Below, piece by piece: positions 24,766 through 32,020 of a DNA stretch of 64,000 nucleotides. Made by a program: the position numbers and the translations under genes. The notes beneath the pieces are model-generated. The model saw nothing but the letters and a program-made list of their open reading frames with translations. It ran no database searches and was not told where the DNA came from. The stretch is taken from the NCBI RefSeq assembly GCF_039872765.1, contig NZ_JBDPZC010000006.1:62001-126000 (forward strand), given 5' to 3'. The stretch is from Roseateles_B flavus. Lineage in GTDB: Bacteria > Pseudomonadota > Gammaproteobacteria > Burkholderiales > Burkholderiaceae_C. Position 1 is the first letter of the stretch. Each line of letters starts with the position of its first letter.

Positions 24766-25029
24766 GGCCTGCCCTTCCAACCCGCCGGTCACGCGAGAGG
24801 GACCCCAGACCCGTGCGCTGGGGGAGCTTGGCCGGCCCGGCATCGCCTCGGCACGGCTGGACGCCTCACATCACTCCCACGCGGCATGCCGCGCCCGCGG
24901 TGTTACGAGCCACCCCCCTCATGGCGGCTGGCCGTCCCCGTGGACGCCCGGCCGATCCGAGCCGGCCGCGGTCAAGGGGTGCCACCAGGGCATTCAATTG
25001 ATTTTCTACTCGCGTAATCAAGCGTGAAA

Positions 25030-25053
25030 GCAGATCTTGAATGGCAGATCTGC
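25030..25053. promoter_or_regulatory. Perfect inverted repeat, candidate LuxR-type operator
   Basis: GCAGATCT (25030-25037), an 8-base spacer, then AGATCTGC (25046-25053). The second arm contains CAGATCTG, the same centre as many LuxR-type boxes (CTGNCAGATCTGNCAG). It lies 224 bases before the LuxR start codon and 340 bases after the TdaC-like gene. Binding is not shown. Confidence 0.45.
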
Positions 25054-25276
25054 GGGTCTCGAGGCCTACCTTCCGCCTTCATTTTCTGCAAATGTAACCA
25101 AACGAAATTCACACGGGCGCCAGTAGATGATGGTCATTTGGGCAAATTGAAGCGCCTGATCATGAAGGTGGTCACATATTGTTACGCCGACTCCGGGTTG
25201 TCCCCAGAGAATGCATAAAACGCGAGCACTTAGTTATTTATTGAGCATGGCTGCTCGACGAACATGGGAGTCACAC

Positions 25277-25996
25277 ATGCAAGGAATCATTCAGTTCACG
25301 GCAGGGCTGCCGCATTGCGCGGCCGGCTTTGAGGATTCGGAATGCGAGCAGGCCATGGCGGCCTTTGCTGGCCGGCAGGGCTTTGACCACTGCCTGTACC
25401 TGGCGCACGTCTACCCGCCCATGACCCGCCCCACCGTCATTCAGGCGGGCAACTGTCCCGAGGGCTGGATGGCCGCCTACTCGAGCCAGAACTTTGCCGA
25501 GGTCGACCCCTGGATCCGGCATGCCCAGTCGCACAGCAATCCCTGGCTGTGGGACTCCAGCAGCCAGCAAGCGCCCGCCCCCTTCTGGCTGACGGCCCTG
25601 CGCCATGGCATGCGCCATGGCTGCACGCTGCCCGTGCGGACGGAGCACGGCATCATCGGCGCCATGACCCTGGCCCGTGCGAAGGAGGCTGTGTCGCTGG
25701 ACGAGTACGCCCAGAAATCGGCCAGCCTGCAGGCCTTCTGCCATGACCTGCACGCCGGGCTGCTGAAACGCCGCCTGCCGCAGCTGTTCCACCGCCCGGA
25801 TTCCCAGCTGAGCGAACGCGAGCGAACCATCCTGAAATGGACGGCCGATGGCAAGACCTCCTCGGAGATCGCGCTCATCCTGGGGCTGACCAAGCGCACC
25901 ATCAACTTCCATGTGGCCAAGGCCACCCTGAAGCTCAACTCCACCAACAAGACGCAGGCCGCGTTGAAGGCGGCCGTGCTGGGCATGCTGTTCTGA
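25277..25996 (+). CDS. LuxR-family quorum-sensing regulator (LuxR solo)
   Basis: Start at 25277 because GGGAG lies 8 bases upstream; earlier in-frame ATGs (25211, 25247) lack this. 239 residues. The N-terminal autoinducer-binding domain keeps the conserved positions: Trp64, Tyr68, Asp77-Pro78, Trp90/92 and Gly115 in RHGCTLPV. The C-terminal LuxR helix-turn-helix (about 175-235) reads LSERERTILKWTADGKTSSE and LGLTKRTINFHVAKATLKL. No luxI gene is in the window, so it responds to a signal made elsewhere. It lies inside the tropone-type cluster and is a likely regulator of it; TDA production is quorum-regulated in roseobacters. Confidence 0.92.
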   Translation: MQGIIQFTAGLPHCAAGFEDSECEQAMAAFAGRQGFDHCLYLAHVYPPMTRPTVIQAGNCPEGWMAAYSSQNFAEVDPWIRHAQSHSNPWLWDSSSQQAPAPFWLTALRHGMRHGCTLPVRTEHGIIGAMTLARAKEAVSLDEYAQKSASLQAFCHDLHAGLLKRRLPQLFHRPDSQLSERERTILKWTADGKTSSEIALILGLTKRTINFHVAKATLKLNSTNKTQAALKAAVLGMLF

Positions 25997-26030
25997 GTTC
26001 GGGCCGTCGAGTCCTCGCGGCGCGGCCGCC

Positions 26031-26375
26031 TCAGGTGCTCATCTGCCGGCAGGCGCGGGCGCAGCGGCGGCAGGCCTCGGCGCAGTGCTGGCAGTGCGCG
26101 TGGGCATGGACGGCGCAGGTCGCCGCGCAGGCATCGCACACCTCGACACAGCAGCGGCAGAGCGAGGCGCTGAACTCGCTGTCACGTGCCATGAAGCCGG
26201 CACAGAGGCGGCAGAGGGCGGCGCAATCCATGTCCAGCGTGATGCAGCGCGCCAGCATGGGGAGCTCGGGTTCGCGAAGGCCGGCTGCGGCACAGTGGTC
26301 GCAGGCATCGGCGCAGACGTGGCAGGCAGTGATGCAGGCGTTGTACAGCTGGGCGTTGTGAGCGCTGGCGGGCAT
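26031..26375 (-). CDS. Cys-rich four-helix copper storage protein (Csp3-like, DUF326)
   Basis: 114 residues with 20 cysteines, mostly as CxxxC, CxxC and CxxxCxxC along helices (for example CITACHVCADACDHC and CQHCAEACRRCARAC). This spacing is diagnostic of the four-helix-bundle Csp proteins, which line their core with Cu(I). There is no Tat or Sec signal, so it is the cytosolic Csp3 type. It stores or buffers copper. Its position inside a cluster for a probable metal-chelating tropolone suggests handling of metal taken up or displaced by the product; that link is inference. Confidence 0.92.
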   Translation of the reverse strand: MPASAHNAQLYNACITACHVCADACDHCAAAGLREPELPMLARCITLDMDCAALCRLCAGFMARDSEFSASLCRCCVEVCDACAATCAVHAHAHCQHCAEACRRCARACRQMST

Positions 26376-26467
26376 GGGGGGCTCCAGGAGCTGTGGCGGG
26401 GAGCAGCGAAGGCGGCAATCCGCATGCCCGCTGCCGGGACCTCCTCAGCGGCGGCGCCTGCCTGGCG

Positions 26468-27088
26468 TCAGCGCACGCCCAGATAGCCCAGCACGGCGTC
26501 TACGATGGCGCGCTCGATCTCGGGCATCGAGAAGCCCAGCGGCGGCTCGATGACGGCCGCATGCACCATGGATTCGATGATGCGCTGGATCACCCAGGCC
26601 GCCAGCTGGAGGTCCTGAGGCACGATGTCGGCACGGTGCTGCTCCAGGAGTTGCTGGACCCTGGAGAAAATGCCCTTGTCGGAGGGGCTGTCGTTGGGCT
26701 TGGGCACTTCGAAGAAGGGCAGCTCCTGCTCCAGCACCCGGTGCAGACGCGGCTCGACCATGTGGGCGGCCATCAACGCCCGCACCATGGCTTCCACCTG
26801 GCTGCGCAGATTGCCACGCTGGCCCGTTCCCAGCACCGCCTCGATGACCTGGTACATCTGGCCGGCATGGCGTTCGTGCAGCGCAGCGACCAGGGAGTCC
26901 TTGTTGGGGAAGTACTGGTAGACCGAACCCACGCTCACGCCGGCACGCTCAGCCACGAGATTGGTGCTGGTGCCGGCATAGCCGCGTTCCGCCAGCACGC
27001 CGGCAGCGGCCTCCAGGATGGCATCCACCATGCGGCGGGACCGGGCCTGGCTCGGGATCTTTCGCGGACCTGCTTGCGGGTTGGGCAT
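26468..27088 (-). CDS. TetR-family transcriptional regulator
   Basis: 206 residues. The N-terminal helix-turn-helix is clear: RRMVDAILEAAAGVLAERGY, GTSTNLVAERAGVSVGSVYQ, then YFPNKDSLVAAL. The rest is a helical ligand-binding domain without recognisable ligand motif. TetR proteins often repress adjacent efflux genes and respond to the exported compound. The nine-gene efflux/tailoring operon ends 278 bp upstream of it in the same orientation. A palindrome at 27267-27284 could be its operator. Confidence 0.92.
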   Translation of the reverse strand: MPNPQAGPRKIPSQARSRRMVDAILEAAAGVLAERGYAGTSTNLVAERAGVSVGSVYQYFPNKDSLVAALHERHAGQMYQVIEAVLGTGQRGNLRSQVEAMVRALMAAHMVEPRLHRVLEQELPFFEVPKPNDSPSDKGIFSRVQQLLEQHRADIVPQDLQLAAWVIQRIIESMVHAAVIEPPLGFSMPEIERAIVDAVLGYLGVR

Positions 27089-27266
27089 CGCGTTTTCGCT
27101 GGGGGCAAGATGTCAGGGCATCAGGGAATGTCAGGCGGCCGCTCGTGTGATGGACACGAGCAGGCCTCAAGCGTCTCGGGGACCCTGTTGCCGGCTGCCC
27201 GGGAGCGGGGCTCCGGGCCTTCGCCGCCAGATGCCGGTCACGGAGTGACTTGCAAATGCGAGCTTG

Positions 27267-27284
27267 TATGCATTTTATTGCATA
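27267..27284. promoter_or_regulatory. Palindrome upstream of tetR, candidate operator
   Basis: TATGCA-TTTTAT-TGCATA is a perfect 6-6-6 inverted repeat in an AT-rich island of the 278-bp gap between the TetR gene and the amidotransferase-like gene. It lies about 180 bases upstream of the TetR start. The TATGCA/TTTTAT run could alternatively be a -10 element. Confidence 0.4.
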
Positions 27285-27366
27285 GCCTCAGGCCAGGCGT
27301 CGGCGGCCGGTTCAGACTCATCCCACAATCAGGTGACAAGCCGGCGCTGCCAAGTCTGCCCCCGGC

Positions 27367-28059
27367 TCAGGGCTGGGGGGCCAGCCAGCGATCCAGGAAG
27401 CCGCTGAGCCAGGCCATCCCTGCCCGGTCGTGGCGACTGCCCTGCATGCGCTGCTGCGACAGCTGCTGGGCGCCCGGCGCCGACAGCTTGTGCAGCGCGG
27501 ACTGCGCCCAGCGGTTCATGGTCTGGAAGCTGACCTCGGGATGGAACTGCAGTCCATAGGCCGCCGAGCCAAAGCGCACGGCCTGGTTCTCGAAGACCTC
27601 GCCCACCGCCAGCTGCTCCATGCCGGCGGCCAGGCCGAAGCCTTCCCGATGCCAGTGGTAGACCCGTTCCGGCCACGGCCCCAGCGAGCGGCCCAGCGCA
27701 GTGGGCCGTATCGGCCAGTAGCCGATTTCGACCTGCCCGTCACCTCGGGGCTGTATCGGCGCCCCGAGGTGACGGGCGAGCAGCTGGGCACCGAGGCAGA
27801 TGCCCAGGAAGGGCTTGCGCTCGCGCAGGGGGACGCCGATCCAGTCCGTCTCCTCCCGCATCCAGGGATCCGTGTCGTTGGCGCTCATGGGCCCTCCGAA
27901 CACCACGGCACCGCTGTGGTCCTCCAGCGAGGATGGCAGTGGCTCGCCGAGAGGCGGGCGCCTCAGGTCCAGGGCATAGCCCTTCTGCACCAGCAGCCGC
28001 CCCACCCGCCCGGGCGAGGACTGCGGCCGGTGCAGCACCAGGAGCACGGGGCGCTTCAT
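27367..28059 (-). CDS. Class I glutamine amidotransferase-like protein, candidate gamma-glutamyl peptidase
   Basis: Start at 28059 (MKRPVLLVLHR), overlapping the GST gene stop by 4 bp. 230 residues with the class I amidotransferase triad: Cys88 in PFLGICLGAQLLA, His173 and Glu175 in GLQFHPEV. No synthetase domain is attached and no partner synthetase is nearby. Free-standing members include GMP-synthase-like proteins and plant gamma-glutamyl peptidase GGP1, which removes gamma-glutamate from glutathione conjugates. Encoded directly after a glutathione S-transferase and a C-S lyase, it fits such a processing step. Triad is seen; substrate is inference. Confidence 0.82.
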   Translation of the reverse strand: MKRPVLLVLHRPQSSPGRVGRLLVQKGYALDLRRPPLGEPLPSSLEDHSGAVVFGGPMSANDTDPWMREETDWIGVPLRERKPFLGICLGAQLLARHLGAPIQPRGDGQVEIGYWPIRPTALGRSLGPWPERVYHWHREGFGLAAGMEQLAVGEVFENQAVRFGSAAYGLQFHPEVSFQTMNRWAQSALHKLSAPGAQQLSQQRMQGSRHDRAGMAWLSGFLDRWLAPQP

Positions 28060-28733
28060 GGCAGCTCCACGTTGAGGACCAGGGCGCTGCGGTCCGGCCG
28101 GCCCCTCAGCTCCTCGAAGGACACCATCACGTGCTCGCGGTAGGCCGGCCGCTCGCACAGGCGCTCGTACCAGGCCGCCACATGGGGCAGCGCGGGCCGG
28201 GCGATGTCCATCGAGAAATAGCGGTACAGCGTGGCGCCGGCCGGGATGTCGCCCAGACCGAACTGTCCGCCGCTCAGAAAGGGCTGATGCGCCAGGATGC
28301 CGTCCAGGCGCTGCAGGTGCTGCGCGCTGAGGGCCAGCTTGGTCCGGATCAGGGGCCAGTCGCGGGACTGCTCCGGCGTGCGCACCAGGGCCCAGAACAG
28401 GCCCAGCATCAGGTCCGGCTCCAGCGTGCTCTGGCTCCAGTCCATCCAGCGCTCGCTGAGGGAGCGCCGGTAGGCATCCTCAGGCCAGAACGCCTCGCCC
28501 CCTCGGCGCGCGGCCAGGTAGCGAAGGATGGCGTGGGACTCCCACACCACCTCGCCGTCCAGCTCGATCACCGGGATGCGCTGGTGCGGATTGAGCCGCT
28601 CGAACGCGGCTGTCTCGCAGCCGCCGAAATCGCCGCCCAGCGGCACATGGCGATGGGCGAGGCCCAGCTCGCCGATCAGCCACATCACCTTCTGCACATT
28701 GAAGGAACTGCGCCGTCCCCAAACGGTCAACAT
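28056..28733 (-). CDS. Glutathione S-transferase, TdaB-like
   Basis: Start at 28733 (MLTVWGRRSSFNVQKVMWL). 225 residues. Residues 1-80 are the thioredoxin-like domain with Ser at the glutathione-activating position (RRSSFNVQKV), the cis-Pro segment NPHQRIPVIELDG, and ESHAILRYLAAR. The remainder is the helical domain ending FLSGGQFGLGDIPAGATLYRY and AWYERLCERPAYREHV. TDA clusters carry a GST-like gene, tdaB, implicated in sulfur handling. Coupled with the GGP-like peptidase downstream and 25 bp after the C-S lyase, it likely attaches glutathione to a ring intermediate; inferred. Confidence 0.9.
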   Translation of the reverse strand: MLTVWGRRSSFNVQKVMWLIGELGLAHRHVPLGGDFGGCETAAFERLNPHQRIPVIELDGEVVWESHAILRYLAARRGGEAFWPEDAYRRSLSERWMDWSQSTLEPDLMLGLFWALVRTPEQSRDWPLIRTKLALSAQHLQRLDGILAHQPFLSGGQFGLGDIPAGATLYRYFSMDIARPALPHVAAWYERLCERPAYREHVMVSFEELRGRPDRSALVLNVELP

Positions 28734-28758
28734 GACTGCCTCCTCATTCACGAGTGAT

Positions 28759-29985
28759 CTACAACAAAGAATCCATGTCCACGGCCTGCATGCGGTCCAG
28801 CCCGGCGCGCAGGTCGGCGATGAGGTCCTGCGGCTCCTCCAGCCCGACGTGCAGGCGCACGCACTGGCAGCCCGGCTCGCACAGGGCGCGCAGGCGCCCT
28901 TCCGAGGCATCCAGCGGCAGGGCCAGGCTCTCGTAGCCGCCCCAGGAGTAGCCCAGGCCGAAGCACTTCAGCCCGTCCAGAAAGGCCTCCACCGCTGCGA
29001 AGGGCACCGGCTTCAGGACCACGGTGAACAGGCCCGAGGAACCGGTGAAGTCCCGCTTCCACAGCGCATGGCCGGGGCTGCCCTCCAGCGCCGGGTGCAG
29101 CACACGCGCCACCTCCTCCTGCTGCTGAAGCCAGCGCGCGACGGCGAGCGCACCCTGCTCGTGCTGCCGCAGGCGCACCTGCATCGAGCGCAGGCCGCGC
29201 AGGGCGAGGAAGATCTCGTCGGGTCCCGCGCACAGGCCCAGGTCGCCGTGCAGAGCCTTGAGCGCCGGCCAGGCGCGCGGGGATGCGGACACCGTGCCCA
29301 GCATGCCGTCCGAGTGCCCCAGCAGGTACTTGGTGCCGGCCTGGATGACCAGGTCCACGCCCGCCGCATGGGCCTTGAAAAACAAGGGCGTGGCCCAGCT
29401 GCAGTCGGCGATGACGCGCAGGCCATGCTGCCGCGCCATGGCCACCAGCGCAGGGACGTCCTGCACCTCCATGCTGTGCGAGCCTGGCGACTCCAGGTAG
29501 ATCGCTCGGGTGTTCTCCTTCACCCAGCCGCCCAGCTCGGCACCGGTGCCGGGCGGGAAGTAGCTCACTTCGACGCCCAGGCGCCGCAGCAGGCCGTCGC
29601 ATGCATGGCGCACGGGGCCGTAGACCGCATCCGTGACCAGCACGTGATCGCCCGGCTCCAGGCAGGCCATCAGGGCGAGGGTGCAGGCCGACAGGCCCGA
29701 AGGACACAGCACCACCCCTGCCCCGCCCTCGAGCTCGCACAGGGCGCGCTCCAGGGCCTCGGAGGTGGGGGTGCCGCGCCGGCCGTAGATGTAGGGCTGG
29801 GTGCGGCCCAGCAGATCGCGGACCGTGGGGCTGAGGACGGTGGAGGCACGGAACACGGGCGTGTTGACGAAGCCGTGGTAGCGCATGGGATCCCGCCCCG
29901 CATGGACGAGGCGGGTGCCCGTGCCCAGCGCGGGGACGTCGCCGCCGGCCTGCAGGGCCTCGTCCAGGAGGCTGTCGCTGCTCAT
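28759..29985 (-). CDS. PLP-dependent cystathionine beta-lyase-like C-S lyase
   Basis: Start at 29985, overlapping the PNPOx-like gene by 4 bp; an in-frame ATG 24 bp earlier lies inside that gene. 408 residues of the Cys/Met metabolism PLP family: YIYGRRGTPTSEALERAL, LCPSGLSACTLALMA, VIADCSWATPLFFK with Asp194, and the PLP lysine Lys219 in AGTKYLLGHSDG. MetC-like members cleave the C-S bond of cysteine conjugates to free a thiol. Adjacent GST and amidotransferase genes suggest it releases sulfur on the product rather than making homocysteine. A PatB/MalY C-S lyase serves TDA synthesis in Phaeobacter. Substrate inferred. Confidence 0.9.
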   Translation of the reverse strand: MSSDSLLDEALQAGGDVPALGTGTRLVHAGRDPMRYHGFVNTPVFRASTVLSPTVRDLLGRTQPYIYGRRGTPTSEALERALCELEGGAGVVLCPSGLSACTLALMACLEPGDHVLVTDAVYGPVRHACDGLLRRLGVEVSYFPPGTGAELGGWVKENTRAIYLESPGSHSMEVQDVPALVAMARQHGLRVIADCSWATPLFFKAHAAGVDLVIQAGTKYLLGHSDGMLGTVSASPRAWPALKALHGDLGLCAGPDEIFLALRGLRSMQVRLRQHEQGALAVARWLQQQEEVARVLHPALEGSPGHALWKRDFTGSSGLFTVVLKPVPFAAVEAFLDGLKCFGLGYSWGGYESLALPLDASEGRLRALCEPGCQCVRLHVGLEEPQDLIADLRAGLDRMQAVDMDSLL

Positions 29986-30635
29986 GGCCACAGCAGCTGC
30001 CGGGTCCATTGCTGGCCCTGGCGGCGGTAGCGCAGGCGGGTGAAGCGGCGCTGGCCATTGGACTGCCAGAACTCCACGTCCAGCGGCTTCAGCGCATACA
30101 TGGTCCAGTGCTCAGAGGCCAGCTCGGGATCCTGCTGCAGGCGCTCCAGCTGCTGGGCCAGCGCGCGGTCCAGGTCGGCGGACTGGTCCAGCACCTCGCT
30201 CTGGCGCGCAGCGAGGATGGCGGCGCGGGACTTCTCCGGCCGGCTGCGGAAGTCGGCCAGCCCGGCTTCCCGGGGCAGCGCGATCACCTCGCCGCGCAGG
30301 CGGACCTGGCGAGCGGTCCCCGGCCAGTAGAAGGTCATGGCGGCCTGGGGCTGGCGCGCCATCTGGCGGCCCTTGGGGCTGGCGGCGTTGGCGGCGAAAT
30401 GCCAGCCCTCCTCGCCCACGTCGAGCAGCATCACCGAGCGGGCATCGGGCGCGCCGTCGGGGTCGACCGTGGACAGCGTGGTGACCTGCGGCTCGCTGAC
30501 GCCCCGTTCCAGGGCGTCGTCGAGCCACTGCATGAACAGGGCCTGGGGCGTGGCGGGCACCGCCGAGGTGTCGAAGTCGGACAGCTGGCCGGTCAGCACC
30601 GGCAGCGCCTTGAATCGTTGGATCAGGGATTCCAT
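29982..30635 (-). CDS. Pyridoxamine 5'-phosphate oxidase-like FMN protein (PdxH/PhzG family)
   Basis: 217 residues of split-barrel PNPOx type. Seen: LSTVDPDGAPDARSVMLLDV, FAANAASPKGRQMARQPQAA, MTFYWPGTARQVRLRGEVIA with the conserved FMN contacts, SRPEKSRAAILAARQSE, and a C-terminal half reading EHWTMYALKPLDVEFWQ. The C-terminus ends in QLLWP instead of the R-L-x-P of true PdxH. PhzG of phenazine clusters is a related family member that oxidises a biosynthetic intermediate. Here it is coupled to the C-S lyase and may be an oxidase in the pathway, or supply PLP for it. Family secure, role open. Confidence 0.85.
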   Translation of the reverse strand: MESLIQRFKALPVLTGQLSDFDTSAVPATPQALFMQWLDDALERGVSEPQVTTLSTVDPDGAPDARSVMLLDVGEEGWHFAANAASPKGRQMARQPQAAMTFYWPGTARQVRLRGEVIALPREAGLADFRSRPEKSRAAILAARQSEVLDQSADLDRALAQQLERLQQDPELASEHWTMYALKPLDVEFWQSNGQRRFTRLRYRRQGQQWTRQLLWP

Positions 30636-30642
30636 TGGGTCT

Positions 30643-31545
30643 TCACTCCATGCCGAACTGGATGGCCCGCGCGATCAGGCGCTGGGCGGCGAGGTAATCG
30701 GGGATCTCGGCCAGGAAGCCGTCGACCACGGCCGCCGGCACGCGCTTGCCGCCGGACCGGCTGCGGGCTTCGTCGAAGGCCTGGATCACGCGGCGAGCCA
30801 GGGACAGCTCTGCGGCGGTCGGTGTCAGCCAGCGGTTCACCACCGGCACGAACTGCGCGTTGACGATGGCCTTCGAACGGAAGCCGAGGTCGCGGCAGCG
30901 CTGCATGTCCAGCTCGGCGCCTTCGTTGTCGGAGTAGCTGTAGGGACAGTCGATGGACGGCATGCCCACAGCCGCGCACTCCACGAGAAAGCGCGAACGC
31001 ACATAGTCCAGCTCATGGCCGGCGCGGGTGCGGCGGGCGCCCATGTCGGCCACCATGTCCTCCGTGGCAACCAGCAAGGCGCTGATGCGGGCACTGCACT
31101 TGGCGATGGCCATGGTGTTGATCAGGCCCTGCGTGCTCTCGATATTGGGCACCAGCTCGGTGGAGCCCGTGGGGATGCCGTACTCGCGCTCGTAGTGGCT
31201 CACCGCCTGATCCAGGGCCACGACCTGCATGGGCGTGGAGATGAAGGACATCATGATGATGTCCGGCCGGTGGCGCATGACGGCCTCCAGGTCCTCCATG
31301 CCGCCGTTCTCCAGCGGGTTGACGCGGACGGAGGTCAGAATGCCGGCCTCGCGCCAGGCGTTCAGCACCTCGCCGCTGAGCTGGCGGGCCTCGGGGCGCC
31401 GCGCCGGCGGGGTGAAGGTCTCCAGCTCCTGCACCAGCACGTCGGCGCCGCTATGGACGCCTTCGAGCAGGGCCTGCCGGTCGGCACCGGCGAGGAAGAG
31501 CCAGGATCGGCGCAGGGCCGGAGCTTTCTTGCTTGAGGGATTCAC
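30643..31545 (-). CDS. CitE-like HpcH/HpaI aldolase family protein
   Basis: 300 residues. It begins RRSWLFLAGADRQALLEGVH as CitE/malyl-CoA lyase proteins do, followed by ADVLVQELE, SVRVNPLEN with the substrate Arg, TELVPNIESTQGLINT with the metal Glu, VATEDMVADMG with the metal Glu/Asp pair, and DLGFRSKAIVNAQFVPVVNR. These are the Mg2+-dependent C-C lyase or CoA-thioesterase features of the family. No citrate lyase alpha or gamma subunits are present. In this operon it could cleave or hydrolyse a CoA ester intermediate. Seven bases separate it from the PNPOx-like gene. Substrate unknown. Confidence 0.87.
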   Translation of the reverse strand: MNPSSKKAPALRRSWLFLAGADRQALLEGVHSGADVLVQELETFTPPARRPEARQLSGEVLNAWREAGILTSVRVNPLENGGMEDLEAVMRHRPDIIMMSFISTPMQVVALDQAVSHYEREYGIPTGSTELVPNIESTQGLINTMAIAKCSARISALLVATEDMVADMGARRTRAGHELDYVRSRFLVECAAVGMPSIDCPYSYSDNEGAELDMQRCRDLGFRSKAIVNAQFVPVVNRWLTPTAAELSLARRVIQAFDEARSRSGGKRVPAAVVDGFLAEIPDYLAAQRLIARAIQFGME

Positions 31546-31578
31546 GTCAGATTCCTTGATGGGGGTTGATGCGTGGGT

Positions 31579-31977
31579 TCAGGCCGCCAGCAGGGACTGG
31601 GCCAGGTCCCGGGCCTCGGACTCGCTGGCGACGCTCACCAGCAGCAGGCCGAAGGCCTTCTGCATGGCCTGCGCCTCCTTGGCGGCCGCGGCCCGCTCCT
31701 GCGGGTCCGGCTCGACCGTGATGAGGGCGCGGCAGTGCTCGGACAGCGCGTCCTTGTTCGACTTCAGCCACAGCGCGCGCTGCTTGCGGTCCTCCAGCGT
31801 CTCCTCGGGCCGCTCGGGCAGGAAGAGCAGCACGAAGGCCTGGGCCCGGGCCACCAGGGCCTCCATCTCGCGGGCCCAGCGCGCGGCGTAGCCGGGCCGG
31901 ATGGCGTCGTTGCGGAAGGTGACGACGGGGAATCCGTCCATTTCGAACACTTGGGCGGCTTCGATGGCAGCGTCCAT
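31579..31977 (-). CDS. Hypothetical protein of the efflux/tailoring operon
   Basis: Start at 31977 because AGGAG stands 5 bases before that ATG; an ATG 15 bp upstream lacks one. 132 residues, alpha/beta, cytoplasmic, with no membrane segment. Seen: VFEMDGFPVVTFRNDAIRPG, ALVARAQAFVLLFLPERPEE, LWLKSNKDALSEHCRALITV and VASESEARDLAQSLLA. The rhythm recalls small STAS-like or single-domain binding folds, but no family was recognised. It lies between EmrB and the CitE-like gene (43 and 33 bp). A carrier, chaperone or resistance protein are all possible. Confidence 0.75.
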   Translation of the reverse strand: MDAAIEAAQVFEMDGFPVVTFRNDAIRPGYAARWAREMEALVARAQAFVLLFLPERPEETLEDRKQRALWLKSNKDALSEHCRALITVEPDPQERAAAAKEAQAMQKAFGLLLVSVASESEARDLAQSLLAA

Positions 31978-32020
31978 GGCTTCTCCTTTCATGAGAGTGG
32001 TGAGGGGGGCGGCGAGCGGC

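Larger units (their letters stand above)
24688..25276. other. 589-bp gap between TdaC-like and LuxR genes
   Basis: Holds a 5 x 11-bp tandem repeat and a perfect 24-bp inverted repeat (both listed). From about 24990 the region is distinctly AT-rich, with promoter-like stretches before the luxR gene, and a looser TTGATT...AATCAA pair at 24998-25021. A 64-codon ORF at 25024-25218 has no ribosome binding site and no protein character. Nothing else recognised. Confidence 0.6.

Noticed and set aside
24504..25001. 165-codon ORF after the TdaC-like gene
   Set aside because: First half is a shadow frame of the TdaC-like gene, second half spans the tandem repeat and is Arg/Pro-rich.
25024..25218. 64-codon ORF upstream of the LuxR gene
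   Set aside because: No ribosome binding site, no recognisable protein pattern, and it covers the inverted repeat and the AT-rich promoter region.
30643..31545. Citrate lyase operon
   Set aside because: Only a CitE-like protein is present; there are no CitD, CitF, CitC or CitG genes, so citrate fermentation is not supported.
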